Source: Solirubrobacter taibaiensis (GTDB lineage Bacteria; Actinomycetota; Thermoleophilia; Solirubrobacterales; Solirubrobacteraceae). From it: a DNA stretch of 64,000 nt. Under the pieces are notes generated by a model. That model did no database searches and was not told where the DNA came from. It was given only the letters and a program-made list of their open reading frames with translations. The translations under genes and the position numbers were made by a program. Shown in pieces: positions 25,078 through 33,263 of this stretch. Position 1 is the first letter of the stretch, and each line of letters starts with the position of its first letter. The DNA is taken from contig JAPDDQ010000043.1 in assembly GCA_027587225.1 (NCBI GenBank), positions 1 to 64,000 of the forward strand, in the 5' to 3' direction.

Positions 25078-26198
25078 GCTCGCGGCAGCCCCAGCACTCG
25101 CTCGGCGACGATGTTCTTCAGGATCTCGGTGGTCCCGCCCTCGATGGAATTCGCGCGGGCCCGCAGGAAGCGGTAGGTCCACGTGTCGTCGACCAGCTGC
25201 CCGGCCGGGCCGCGCGCGTCGAGTCCCAGGGTGGTCAACGCCTGGTTGATGTCGGCCCACATCCACTTGCCCAACGATCCCTCGGGCCCGGGCTCGCCGC
25301 CCTTCTGCGCCGACGTCAGCCCGCGGTACGCCAACAGCCGCAGCACCTGCGCCTCGATCGCGATCTGCGCGAACCGCTGCCGGATCAACGGGTCCTTCGT
25401 CCCCTTCAGCTCGTCCGCCAGCTCGCTCAACGCCACCTGGACGCGCGCCTGCAGAGCAAACGCCAGCCCGGCGCGCTCGTGCATGAGCGTCGTGATCGCC
25501 ACGCGCCAGCCGTTGTCCACGCCACCGACGACGTTCTCGACCGGAATCCGCGCCTCTTCGATGAACAGCTCGTTGAACTCGGCCTCGCCCGTGATCTGGA
25601 CCAGCGGCCGCACCTCGACGCCGTCCTGCTCCATGTCCATCAGGAAGTACGTGAGCCCGCGGTGCTTGGGCGCGTCCGCGTTCGTGCGCGCGAGCAGCAT
25701 GCACCACTTGGAGTGATGGGCGAACGTCGTCCACACCTTCTGGCCGGTCACGACGTACGAGTCGCCGTCCAAGACCGCGCGCGTCTTCAAGGACGCGAGG
25801 TCGGAGCCCGACTCCGGCTCGCTGAACCCCTGGCACCACATCTCATCCGCCGACAGGATCGGGGACAGAAAGCGCGCCTTCTGCTCGTCCGTCCCGTGGG
25901 CGATGACGGTCGGCCCGCCCATCGTGAGCCCGAGCACGTTGGCCATCTGCGGCGCCCGCGCTCGCGCGAACTCCTCGAACAGGATCGCCTGCTCGATCTG
26001 CGTCGCACCCGCGCCGCCGTATTCCTCCGGCCATGTCAACCCGGCCCAGCCGCGCTCGTTCAGCGCCTGCTGCCAGTCACGACGAAAGGCGAAGGACGCC
26101 TCGTCACCCTCGGGCTCCTTGCCCGGGTGGTTGTCGGCGATCCACGCGCGCAGCGTGTCGCGGAATTCCTCCTCCGCCGGCGAAAGCGTCAGGTCCAC
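25074..26198 (-). CDS. Acyl-CoA dehydrogenase
   Basis: 374 residues with the full family architecture. Visible are LTWPEEYGGAG, the FAD/substrate motif CQGFSEPESGSDLAS, VVTGQKVWTT, the ERAGLA region and the C-terminal SIEGGTTEILKNIVAERVLGLPR. It catalyses alpha-beta dehydrogenation of acyl-CoA, passing electrons to ETF; the chain type cannot be read from sequence. It is the first gene of a two-gene unit with the shorter dehydrogenase (4-base overlap). Its start is 22 bases from the stop of the EamA transporter gene. Confidence 0.9.
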   Translation of the reverse strand: MDLTLSPAEEEFRDTLRAWIADNHPGKEPEGDEASFAFRRDWQQALNERGWAGLTWPEEYGGAGATQIEQAILFEEFARARAPQMANVLGLTMGGPTVIAHGTDEQKARFLSPILSADEMWCQGFSEPESGSDLASLKTRAVLDGDSYVVTGQKVWTTFAHHSKWCMLLARTNADAPKHRGLTYFLMDMEQDGVEVRPLVQITGEAEFNELFIEEARIPVENVVGGVDNGWRVAITTLMHERAGLAFALQARVQVALSELADELKGTKDPLIRQRFAQIAIEAQVLRLLAYRGLTSAQKGGEPGPEGSLGKWMWADINQALTTLGLDARGPAGQLVDDTWTYRFLRARANSIEGGTTEILKNIVAERVLGLPRA

Positions 26199-26219
26199 GC
26201 CGCGGAAACTAACACGCTG

Positions 26220-27134
26220 TCAGGAAGCGCGCGCCATCGCCGGCTGGGCGACCGGAGCGGGCACCTTCTTCGGGCGCGAGGCGATCGCCACGCCGCCCAG
26301 GATCACGACCAGACCGACGATCGCGGCGACCGTGATCTTCTCGTCGAGGAAGATCGCGCCGTAGAACAGCGCCACGCCCGGGGCGAGGTAGGAGACGAGC
26401 GCCGCACGCCCGGCGCCGATCGCCACGATCAGCTCGTAGTAGATGACGAAGGCCAGGGCGGTGCCGAGCACGCCCAAGGCGACCAGCGCGGAGATCGAGC
26501 CCGCGTCGGGCGTGTTGCCCGGCGTCGTGGCGATCCCGACCGGCAGCGTCACCAGGCCCGCCAGCGTCACGCTTATCCAGGTCGTCTGGACCGCGGCCAG
26601 CTTGCCGTACTTGCCCTTGACGACAAAGCTCGAGAGCCCGTAGAAGAACGCCGCGCCGACCATCGCCATCGCGCCCAGGAACTCCTTGAGCGTGGACACG
26701 GACTCGACGCCGACGATCAGGATCACGCCCGCGAGCCCGAGCAGCATGCCGATGCCCTGCCGGCGATCGATCCGTTCCGACGGCAGCAGGAACGGCGCCA
26801 GCAGCGCGATGAACAGCGAAGCCGGCGAGATCAGGACGGCGGTGAGCCCGGAAGGGACGACGTGCTCGCCGTAGGTGATCAGCAAGAACGGCAGGGTGAC
26901 CGCGGTCGTGCTCAGGATCAGCGCCCACCACGGACGCTCGCGCACATCACGCCACGCGCGTGAGGCCTGCCCGGTGGCCCGCAGGACCACGAAGATCACC
27001 AGCGAAGCCAGCAGGCACCGCATCGAGACGATCATCGCGGCCGAGAAGCCCTCGAGCGCGTACTTGATCAACAGGTAGGAGCCGCCCCAGATGGCGGACA
27101 AGGCAGCGAGGAGCGTGACGTGGCGTGCAGACAT
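26220..27134 (-). CDS. EamA/DMT family transporter
   Basis: 304 residues, about ten membrane helices in two EamA repeats (about 5-140 and 150-285). Typical signatures include WGGSYLLIKYAL in helix 1, PSGLTAVLISPASLFIALLAP and the second-repeat YLAPGVALFYGAIFLDEKIT. The cytosolic tail is short and rich in Lys and Pro. DMT transporters mostly export amino acids or metabolites; the substrate is unknown. No functional link with its neighbours can be seen. Confidence 0.88.
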   Translation of the reverse strand: MSARHVTLLAALSAIWGGSYLLIKYALEGFSAAMIVSMRCLLASLVIFVVLRATGQASRAWRDVRERPWWALILSTTAVTLPFLLITYGEHVVPSGLTAVLISPASLFIALLAPFLLPSERIDRRQGIGMLLGLAGVILIVGVESVSTLKEFLGAMAMVGAAFFYGLSSFVVKGKYGKLAAVQTTWISVTLAGLVTLPVGIATTPGNTPDAGSISALVALGVLGTALAFVIYYELIVAIGAGRAALVSYLAPGVALFYGAIFLDEKITVAAIVGLVVILGGVAIASRPKKVPAPVAQPAMARAS

Positions 27135-27206
27135 GGACGCCCCGAGTCTCGCCCGGTGCGCCCTTCAGCGCAAATGAAGATCCGTGGGAGCCCGGATCAG
27201 AAACGC

Positions 27207-27545
27207 TTATGCGTCTGACTTCGAGCTCGACGAAGACGACGAGGAGGAGGACGACGAGTCCGAAGACGACGACGAGCTCGACGAGCTGTCGGACTTCTTC
27301 TCGGCCTGCTTGGCGTCGTTCTTGTCGGCGCCGGACTCCGCGGAGGCCGCGGACTGGCGGTTGCGCCGCGCCGTGCCGTAGTCCGTGTTGTAGAAACCGG
27401 AGCCCTTGAAGTGGACCGCCACCGGGTGGAAGACGCGCTGAACCGGCGCCCCACACTCCTGGCATTCCGTCACCGGACTGTCGGTCATCTTCTGCATCAC
27501 GTCGAAGTGATGCCCGTTCTCGCAGCGGTACTCGTAAATCGGCAT
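27207..27545 (-). CDS. FmdB/CxxC zinc-ribbon regulatory-type protein with poly-Ser tail
   Basis: 112 residues from ATG 27543-27545. It starts with the family hallmark MPIYEYRCENGH and has a zinc ribbon, C-x-x-(G)H then CQECGAPV (about 7-35). A basic/aromatic part contains HFKGSGFYNTDY. The last about 40 residues are charged and then almost pure serine, interrupted by Asp and ending in KSDA. Function of the family is unclear; some members are annotated as FmdB regulators or ribosome-associated proteins. Divergent from glycyl-tRNA synthetase across only 37 bases. The Ser tail is probably disordered and is encoded by a low-complexity TCG/TCC tract prone to slippage. Confidence 0.82.
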   Translation of the reverse strand: MPIYEYRCENGHHFDVMQKMTDSPVTECQECGAPVQRVFHPVAVHFKGSGFYNTDYGTARRNRQSAASAESGADKNDAKQAEKKSDSSSSSSSSSDSSSSSSSSSSSSKSDA

Positions 27546-27582
27546 CGGGGCGGTCGAGTATAGGTGGCCTATCCTGCGGCCC
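27546..27582. promoter_or_regulatory. Back-to-back promoters for fmdB-like gene and glyQS
   Basis: Only 37 bases separate two divergent start codons. On the plus strand TATCCT (27570-27575) lies 7 bases before the ATG at 27583. On the minus strand TATACT (27557-27562) lies 11 bases before the ATG at 27545. The spacings imply leaderless or almost leaderless mRNAs, and there is no room for a T-box or riboswitch. The promoters must overlap, so their use may be mutually exclusive. Confidence 0.5.
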
Positions 27583-28920
27583 ATGCCCGCAGCCACCATG
27601 GACGAGGTCGTCGCGCTCTGTAAGCGGCGCGGCCTGATCTTCCCCGCCTCCGAGATCTACGGCGGTATCGCCAACACCTACGACTACGGGCACTACGGAG
27701 TCCTGCTCAAGCGCAACGTCACCGATGCGTGGTGGAAGGCGATGATCCAGGAGCGCGACGACATCGTCGCCCTGGACTCCGCGATCATCCAGCACCCGCG
27801 CACGTGGGAGGCCTCCGGCCACCTCTCCGGGTTCAGCGATCCGCTCGTCCAGTGCCTGGGCAAGTGCAAGAAGCGGTTCCGCCTCGACCACCTGCAGGAG
27901 GCGGCGGTCGAAGCCGGCGAGGACCCGGAGACCGTCAAGTGCCCCACCTGCGGCGGCGACCTGACCGAGCCGCGCGCGTTCAACCTGATGTTCCAGACGA
28001 ACATCGGCCCCGTCCAGGACGAGGGCTCGACCGTCTACCTGCGCCCGGAGACCGCGCAGGGCATCTTCCTGGACTTCAAGCAGACGCTGAACTACGCGCG
28101 CAAGAAGCCGCCGTTCGGCATCGCGCAGATCGGCAAGTCCTTCCGCAACGAGATCACCCCCGGCAACTTCATCTTCCGCACGCTCGAGTTCGAGCAGATG
28201 GAGATGGAGTTCTTCGTCCCGCCGGAGGAGGCCGAGCAGTGGTACGAGTACTGGTGCCAAGAGCGCCTGAACTGGTACGTCAAGCTCGGCATCAACCCTG
28301 AGCGCCTGCGCCTGCGCCCGCACGACGCCGAGGAGCTCAGCCACTACTCGTCCGGCACCAGCGACGTCGAGTACCTGTACCCGATCGGCTGGTCCGAGCT
28401 CGAGGGCGTCGCCAACCGCGGCAACTTCGACCTCACCCAGCACGCGGAGTTCTCGCGCGAGAAGCTCGAGTGGAAGGACCCGCAGACCGGCAAGGGCTAC
28501 CTCCCGCACGTGATCGAGCCCGCCGCCGGCCTCGGCCGCACGATGCTCGCGCTGCTCTGCGAGGCCTATGACCAGGACGAGATCGGCGGCGAGACGCGCA
28601 CCGTGCTGCGCCTGCATCCGACGATGGCGCCGATCAAGGTCGCCGTGCTCCCGCTCCTGCGCAAGGACGGCCACCCCGAGAAGGCGCGCGAGATCTACCA
28701 GGACCTGCGCAAGCGGATGAGCGCCGAGTACGACGAGGGCGGCAACATCGGCAAGCGCTACCGCCGCCAGGACGAGATCGGCACGCCGTTCGGCGTCACC
28801 GTCGACCACCAGACGATGGAGGACGACACGGTGACGCTCCGCGACCGCGACTCGCTCACGCAGGAGCGCGTCCCGGTCACCGAGCTGGCTGCGCTGCTCG
28901 AGTCCAAGCTCGACGCGTGA
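27583..28920 (+). CDS. glyQS: Glycyl-tRNA synthetase, alpha2 type
   Basis: 445 residues, class II synthetase of the dimeric single-chain type found in Actinobacteria. Motif 2 region FRNEITPGNFIFRTLEFEQ, motif 3 region EPAAGLGRTMLALL, the GLIFPASEIYGG N-terminus and an anticodon-binding domain (about 345-445) are evident. A zinc ribbon insert CLGKC...CPTCGG lies near 91-127. It charges tRNA-Gly. No Shine-Dalgarno precedes the ATG, and a -10-like TATCCT 7 bases upstream suggests a leaderless message. The following small gene overlaps its stop (GTGA). Confidence 0.95.
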   Translation: MPAATMDEVVALCKRRGLIFPASEIYGGIANTYDYGHYGVLLKRNVTDAWWKAMIQERDDIVALDSAIIQHPRTWEASGHLSGFSDPLVQCLGKCKKRFRLDHLQEAAVEAGEDPETVKCPTCGGDLTEPRAFNLMFQTNIGPVQDEGSTVYLRPETAQGIFLDFKQTLNYARKKPPFGIAQIGKSFRNEITPGNFIFRTLEFEQMEMEFFVPPEEAEQWYEYWCQERLNWYVKLGINPERLRLRPHDAEELSHYSSGTSDVEYLYPIGWSELEGVANRGNFDLTQHAEFSREKLEWKDPQTGKGYLPHVIEPAAGLGRTMLALLCEAYDQDEIGGETRTVLRLHPTMAPIKVAVLPLLRKDGHPEKAREIYQDLRKRMSAEYDEGGNIGKRYRRQDEIGTPFGVTVDHQTMEDDTVTLRDRDSLTQERVPVTELAALLESKLDA

Positions 28921-29267
28921 CGTCCGAAGAGACCCGTCTACGCGAGCTGCTCACCCTCGGCGGCGTCACCGGCGCCGCCGACCCGGGACCGCAACCCGCG
29001 GACGAACTCGATCCCATCCGCGTGTGGTCGGTGTGGCAGCAGTTCGCCGCCGAGCACGAGGGCGAGCTGCGCGCGTTCGTGGACGGGCACGAGGTCGGCC
29101 TGAGCCACGCCGGCGTGCGGACGGCGTTCCGCTACGAGGCCGAGCTGGACGCCTGGGAGGCCACGTCGGACGGCACGTCGCTCCCGGAGTTCTTCGCCGA
29201 GGTCCTCACGCACCCGAGCTTCCAGCTCGACGACCCGCTCACGCTCAGGATCGACAGCGACGTGTAA
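28917..29267 (+). CDS. Conserved-looking hypothetical protein after glyQS
   Basis: 116 residues from GTG 28917, overlapping the glyQS stop by 4 bases. Acidic, soluble, with mixed helix and strand; WSVWQQFAAEHEGELRAFVDGHEVGL is followed by an acidic tail. No family is recognised. Coupling to a housekeeping gene argues it is real; function unknown. Confidence 0.6.
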   Translation: MTSEETRLRELLTLGGVTGAADPGPQPADELDPIRVWSVWQQFAAEHEGELRAFVDGHEVGLSHAGVRTAFRYEAELDAWEATSDGTSLPEFFAEVLTHPSFQLDDPLTLRIDSDV

Positions 29268-29296
29268 GCCCCGCCGCGCGTGGGGATGAGTCATGA

Positions 29297-30298
29297 ATGA
29301 GGCGCGTTGGAGGAGTGGTCGCGCTCGCGCTCGTGGTCGCCGCGTGCGGTGATTCCGGCTTGACCGAGGGCGCCGAGGGCGGTGACGTCACCGTCACCAA
29401 CCATCCCGCGCTGCTGTTCTCGCCGCCGTGGATCGCGGCGCAGGACCAGAAGCTGTTCGAGAAGAACGGGCTCAACGTCAAGCAGATCGTCGGGTCCGAG
29501 GGCGGCGGCACCACGGTGCGCAACGTCGTCAGCGGTGGGCTGCCGATCGGCGAGGTGGCGACCACCGCCGCGATCTCCGCGTACATGGCGGGCGCCGACA
29601 TCCGGATCGTCGGCGGCGGCGTCGCCTCCAGCCAGGACACGTTCTGGGTCACGCGCCCGGACGAGCCGCTCGACTCGATCGAGGACCTCAAGGGCAAGAC
29701 GGTCGGCTACACGAGCCCGGGTTCGGTGACGCAAGGCCTGCTCGCGCTGAGCCTCGAGCGCTCCGGAGTGGGCCTCGACAACGTCGAGACGCGCACCATG
29801 GGCGGCCTCACCGAAGGGCTCACGGCGCTCAAGACCGGGGACATCGACGCCGCCGCGATCCTCGAGCCCGTCTACTCCGAGCAGGCCGACGAGAACTGGA
29901 AAGTCGTCTTCAAGGCCTCCGACTACGTGCCCGAGTTCCTGTCCACGGTGATCATCAGTGGGCCGGGCGTGCTGCAGTCCGACCGCGCGCTCGTGCAGAA
30001 GACGATCCAGGCCCGCGCCGACGGGATCGCGTTCCTCAAGCGCGACCCGAACGCGGTCGCCGAGGCGTGGGCGAAAGAAGCCGAGATCGAGCCCGAGAGC
30101 GCGCGCAAGGCGCTCGAGTCCGTGGATCCCGAGGAGCACTGGGTCGTCGGCCTGGACTCACCCGAGGCGCTGGAGACGGTGGCCGAGGAGATGCGGCTGA
30201 TCGACCTGCTGCCGGGCGGCCAGCGCATCGACTGGAACGGCCTCGTCGTCCAGGACTTCATCCCGCCCGACCAGCGCATCCAGCTCCCAGGAGGCTGA
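29297..30298 (+). CDS. ABC transporter substrate-binding lipoprotein (NitT/TauT/SsuA type)
   Basis: 333 residues. A lipoprotein signal ends in VVAAC (Cys17). The mature part is an NMT1/THI5-like periplasmic-binding fold: LFEKNGLNVKQIVGSEGGGTTV, the repeated VVSGGLPIGEVATTA, and the hinge motif DLKGKTVGYTSPGSVT. Family members bind sulfonates, nitrate, HMP or riboflavin precursors; the ligand cannot be told here. It is the first gene of an ATP-binding plus two-permease operon. A start at 29297 follows GGGGATGAG. Confidence 0.9.
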   Translation: MRRVGGVVALALVVAACGDSGLTEGAEGGDVTVTNHPALLFSPPWIAAQDQKLFEKNGLNVKQIVGSEGGGTTVRNVVSGGLPIGEVATTAAISAYMAGADIRIVGGGVASSQDTFWVTRPDEPLDSIEDLKGKTVGYTSPGSVTQGLLALSLERSGVGLDNVETRTMGGLTEGLTALKTGDIDAAAILEPVYSEQADENWKVVFKASDYVPEFLSTVIISGPGVLQSDRALVQKTIQARADGIAFLKRDPNAVAEAWAKEAEIEPESARKALESVDPEEHWVVGLDSPEALETVAEEMRLIDLLPGGQRIDWNGLVVQDFIPPDQRIQLPGG

Positions 30299-30301
30299 CC
30301 G

Positions 30302-31069
30302 TTGCTCCTCACCGTCGAGAACGTGAGCAAGACCTACGGCACCGTCGAGGCCATGCGCGACATGTCACTCGAGGTCGACGAGGGCGAGTTCGTCTCGATC
30401 GTCGGCCCGTCGGGCTGCGGCAAGAGCACATTGATGGAGATCGTCGGCGGGCTGATCGCGCCGACCAGCGGCACGATCACCGTCGGCGACACGCCGGTCA
30501 ACGGCACGGACCCGGACATCGGGATCGTCTTCCAGCAGGAGTCCGCGTTCCCGTGGCGCACCGTCACCGAGAACGTCGCGTTCGGGCTGGAGATGACGGG
30601 CGTCGGCAAGGAGGAACGCCTCACCCGTGCCCGCGACATGATCGAGCTGGTCGGGCTCAAAGGCTTCGAGGAGCGCTACCCGACCGAGCTCTCCGGCGGC
30701 ATGCGCCAGCGCGTCGCGATCGCCCGCACGCTCGTGATGAAGCCGAAGATCATCCTCATGGACGAGCCGTTCGGCGCGCTCGACGAGCAGACCCGGCTCA
30801 TCCTCGGCGAGGAGCTGAGCCGGATCCGCGAGGCCACGAACGCCACCGTCCTGTTCATCACCCACAGCTTCGACGAAGCCCTGCTGCTGAGCGACCGGAT
30901 CGTCGTGATGACGGCACGGCCCGGCACGGTCAAGAAGATCGTCGAGAACCCGCTGCCGCGCCCGCGCGACTCGACGATCGTGTCCGACCCCGAGTTCGGG
31001 CGCCTGTCCGGCGAGCTGTGGGAGAGCCTGCGCGAGGAATCGATGCGCGCGATGGCGGGAGAGCGATGA
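30302..31069 (+). CDS. ABC transporter ATP-binding protein (SsuB/TauB-like)
   Basis: 255 residues from TTG 30302, three bases after the binding-protein stop. It has Walker A GPSGCGKST (35-43), a Q-loop (FQQESAFPWRTV), signature LSGGMRQRVAIAR, Walker B ILMDEPFGALD and the switch His in FITHSFDEA. Q-loop FPW is typical of the nitrate/sulfonate/taurine family. The stop overlaps the permease start (ATGA). It energises the importer encoded by the adjacent genes. Confidence 0.94.
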   Translation: MLLTVENVSKTYGTVEAMRDMSLEVDEGEFVSIVGPSGCGKSTLMEIVGGLIAPTSGTITVGDTPVNGTDPDIGIVFQQESAFPWRTVTENVAFGLEMTGVGKEERLTRARDMIELVGLKGFEERYPTELSGGMRQRVAIARTLVMKPKIILMDEPFGALDEQTRLILGEELSRIREATNATVLFITHSFDEALLLSDRIVVMTARPGTVKKIVENPLPRPRDSTIVSDPEFGRLSGELWESLREESMRAMAGER

Positions 31070-31818
31070 GCGAGGCCGGCCGCGTCCGCGCGGTGCGCTG
31101 GGGCCTGATCCTGGTGTTCCTCGCGCTGCTCGAGATCGTCCCGCGGCTCGGAATCGTGAACCCGATCGCGATCGTGCCGCTGAGCGAGATGGTGTGGCAG
31201 CTGTGGCTGCTGCTCTCCGACGGCATCCTCGGCGAGCACATCGCGCGCACGCTCACGTCGATCGTCGCGGCGGGCGCGCTCGCCGTGGTCACCGGCCTGC
31301 CGCTCGGCGTGGCGCTGTGGCGGCTGGAGACGACGCGCCGGGTCCTGCAGCCGTACCTGACGACCTACTACGCGATCCCGATCTTCGCCTTCTACCCGCT
31401 GTTCATCGCGATCTTCGGGCTCGGCTCGATGCCGGTGATCATCATCGCGTGGGCCTGGGCGGTGGTGGCGATCATCCTTCAGACCGTCATCGGGCTCGAC
31501 AACGTGCCGGAGGTGCTGGTCAAAGTCGGCCGCAGCCTGAACCTGTCCACCTGGCGCCTGTTCACCCGCATCTACTTCCCGGCCGCGACGCCGCACATCT
31601 TCACCGGCTTCAAGCTCGCCGCGTCCTACGTGGTGATCGGCGTGATCGCCAGCGAGTTCATCCAGGCCGAGAAGGGCGTCGGCTTCTTCGTCGGCTTCTC
31701 CTACAACAACTTCGCGATCCAGAACATGTACGCGGCGATCCTGCTGATCCTGGCGTTCGCGGTCGCGCTGAACTCGGGGCTGCTCGCGCTGGAGCGGAGG
31801 CTGTATGGGCGCCGTTAG
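31066..31818 (+). CDS. ABC transporter permease A (SsuC/TauC-like)
   Basis: 250 residues from ATG 31066; a large open frame continuing upstream is antisense/shadow coding. About six membrane helices. A BPD_transp_1 EAA loop region (VKVGRSLNLSTWRLFTRIYFPAATPHIF) contacts the ATPase, and FVGFSYNNF precedes the last helix. It overlaps both the ATPase gene (4 bases) and a second, different permease gene (14 bases). This suggests a heterodimeric channel rather than the usual homodimer of this family. Confidence 0.9.
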   Translation: MSEAGRVRAVRWGLILVFLALLEIVPRLGIVNPIAIVPLSEMVWQLWLLLSDGILGEHIARTLTSIVAAGALAVVTGLPLGVALWRLETTRRVLQPYLTTYYAIPIFAFYPLFIAIFGLGSMPVIIIAWAWAVVAIILQTVIGLDNVPEVLVKVGRSLNLSTWRLFTRIYFPAATPHIFTGFKLAASYVVIGVIASEFIQAEKGVGFFVGFSYNNFAIQNMYAAILLILAFAVALNSGLLALERRLYGRR

Positions 31819-32551
31819 AGCTCCGGTCCTGGCGGGGCAGATCGCGATCCCGCTGCTGCTGCTCGCCGCCTGGCAACTCGTCGCGATGCTCGCCGGCGAC
31901 TTCTACGTCGCCACGCCCGCCGACGCCGTCGGCGCGCTCGACAGCGACTGGTTCTACGGCAGCCTGGGCGCGACGCTGTTCGCCGCGTTCGTCGGCTTCA
32001 TGATCGCCGCCGTCGCGGGTCTGTGGATCGGCGTCACGCTCGGCCTCACGCGCTTCTGGGGCAAGGTCTTCGAGCCGGTCACGCTGAGCGTCTACTCGAT
32101 CCCGAAGGTGACGCTGTTCCCGATCTTTTTGACCGTGTTCGGCTTCGGGCTGTCCTCGAAGGTCGCGTTCGGGATGTTCCACGGGATCTTCCCGATCCTG
32201 ATCATCGCCATGAACGCAACGCGCGAGGTGAGCGTCGTCCACCTGAAGGTCGCGCGCTCACTGCGGCTCTCGCGCGTGCAGACGTTCCGCCAGGTGATCT
32301 TCCCGAGCATCTACCCGTCGCTGCTGACGGGCCTGCGCCTGGGGTTCAGCCTCACGCTCCTGGGCGTGATCCTGGGTGAGATGTTCGCCTCCCGCGCCGG
32401 CTTCGGCTACGAGCTGGTGGAGGCGATCACGCTGCACGACATGCCGCGCATGTACGGGATCGTCGCCACGCTCGTCGTGATCGCGTTCGTGGTCAACGCG
32501 CTGCTGATGCGCTGGGAGCAGGCCGCCGGAGATCCGCGAAGCGATCTCTAA
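31805..32551 (+). CDS. ABC transporter permease B (SsuC/TauC-like)
   Basis: 248 residues, about six helices, with EAA loop LKVARSLRLSRVQTFRQVIFPS and FASRAGFGYELVEA before the last helix. It is clearly homologous to, but diverged from, permease A. The final residues (GDPRSDL) and the TAA stop are encoded by the left hairpin of the palindromic repeat at 32528, so the repeat has defined the C-terminus of this protein. The last gene of the importer operon. Confidence 0.9.
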   Translation: MGAVRAPVLAGQIAIPLLLLAAWQLVAMLAGDFYVATPADAVGALDSDWFYGSLGATLFAAFVGFMIAAVAGLWIGVTLGLTRFWGKVFEPVTLSVYSIPKVTLFPIFLTVFGFGLSSKVAFGMFHGIFPILIIAMNATREVSVVHLKVARSLRLSRVQTFRQVIFPSIYPSLLTGLRLGFSLTLLGVILGEMFASRAGFGYELVEAITLHDMPRMYGIVATLVVIAFVVNALLMRWEQAAGDPRSDL

Positions 32552-32597
32552 GCGATCGCGCATGGCGCCGGCGAAGCCGGCTTCCGCGTTCGATCGC
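32528..32597. repeat. ~70-bp palindromic repeat at a convergent junction, copy 2
   Basis: Matches copy 1 (9057-9127) almost base for base from the inner region on. The left hairpin is GGAGATC / GATCTC around the identical loop CGCGAAGC. The outer stem is GCGATCG (32552-32558) with CGATCGC (32591-32597), and the inner hairpin GCCGGC-GAA-GCCGGC is at 32567-32581. The plus-strand permease stop (TAA, 32549-32551) lies inside it, and the minus-strand hydrolase stop (32598-32600) directly abuts it. Arm differences from copy 1 are mostly compensatory. Confidence 0.85.
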
Positions 32598-33158
32598 CTA
32601 ACGGTCCTCGCCGCGCCGCAGCCGCTCGATGACGGCGTCGAGCTTGGCCGGATCGGCCTCCGCGTACCACGGCCCGTCCGCGCTCGCGCCCCACGGCACG
32701 AGGTAGTCGAACTCGACCGTCTTCAGCCGCTCCAGGCTCTCGATGTAGGCCTCGCGGTCGCTGTCTTCCAGCACGGCCGCGATCCACTCGTCACCGTCGA
32801 GCCAGAGCGAGTCGCCGGTGAAGAGCATGCGCTTCCACAGGAACGCGGTCGCGCCTGGCGTGTGGCCCGGGATCGGGATCAGCTCGAAGTCGTCCTCGAC
32901 CGTCTGGCGGCCGGAGAACGTGGTGTGCGGCACCTTGACCCAGGGCGCGTCGGCCTCGTTGACCAGCAGCGGCGCATCGGCGAACCCGCCACCGAACGTC
33001 GCCTCGTGCCAGTGGTTGAGGTACTGCGCGCGAGCGCTGCCGCTCACCCCGGGGGCGGCGTAGACGACGAAGTCGTTGTCGAGCCGGAACGAGCGGATGA
33101 GGATGGTCTTGGCGAACGGGAGCGGCTCGCCCCGGGTGGGCTGGATTCCGTTGAGCAT
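32598..33158 (-). CDS. Metallo-beta-lactamase-fold protein with an altered metal site
   Basis: 186 residues from ATG 33156-33158. The MBL fold is indicated by the IPIPGHTPGATAFLW and LFTGDSLW motifs (metal-ligand His and Asp of motifs 3 and 4). The usual first motif HxHxDH is replaced by NHWHEATFGG, so the Asp and second His ligands are missing. It is also short for the family. It may bind one metal, have lost activity, or serve as a lactonase-like or non-catalytic protein. Its stop abuts the palindromic repeat. No operon partner. Confidence 0.75.
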   Translation of the reverse strand: MLNGIQPTRGEPLPFAKTILIRSFRLDNDFVVYAAPGVSGSARAQYLNHWHEATFGGGFADAPLLVNEADAPWVKVPHTTFSGRQTVEDDFELIPIPGHTPGATAFLWKRMLFTGDSLWLDGDEWIAAVLEDSDREAYIESLERLKTVEFDYLVPWGASADGPWYAEADPAKLDAVIERLRRGEDR

Positions 33159-33263
33159 GCGGCCACCGTAGGTCTGGTCGCACCTGGGTTCGATCGGCAA
33201 TTGGGCCTACGACTAGGGGAATCCCTGATGCACGCGGGGCGCCGCCGTTCTTGGATGGCGCCC

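Noticed and set aside
27184..27381. Small acidic ORF antisense to the poly-Ser tail
   Set aside because: Its Asp/Glu run is simply the complement of the Ser-codon tract. No start signal or homology-like motif is visible.
27546..27582. Glycine riboswitch or T-box before glycyl-tRNA synthetase
   Set aside because: Only 37 bases separate the divergent starts, too little for either element.
26947..28809. 620-codon antisense frame over glyQS
   Set aside because: Shadow of glycyl-tRNA synthetase coding; low-complexity composition.
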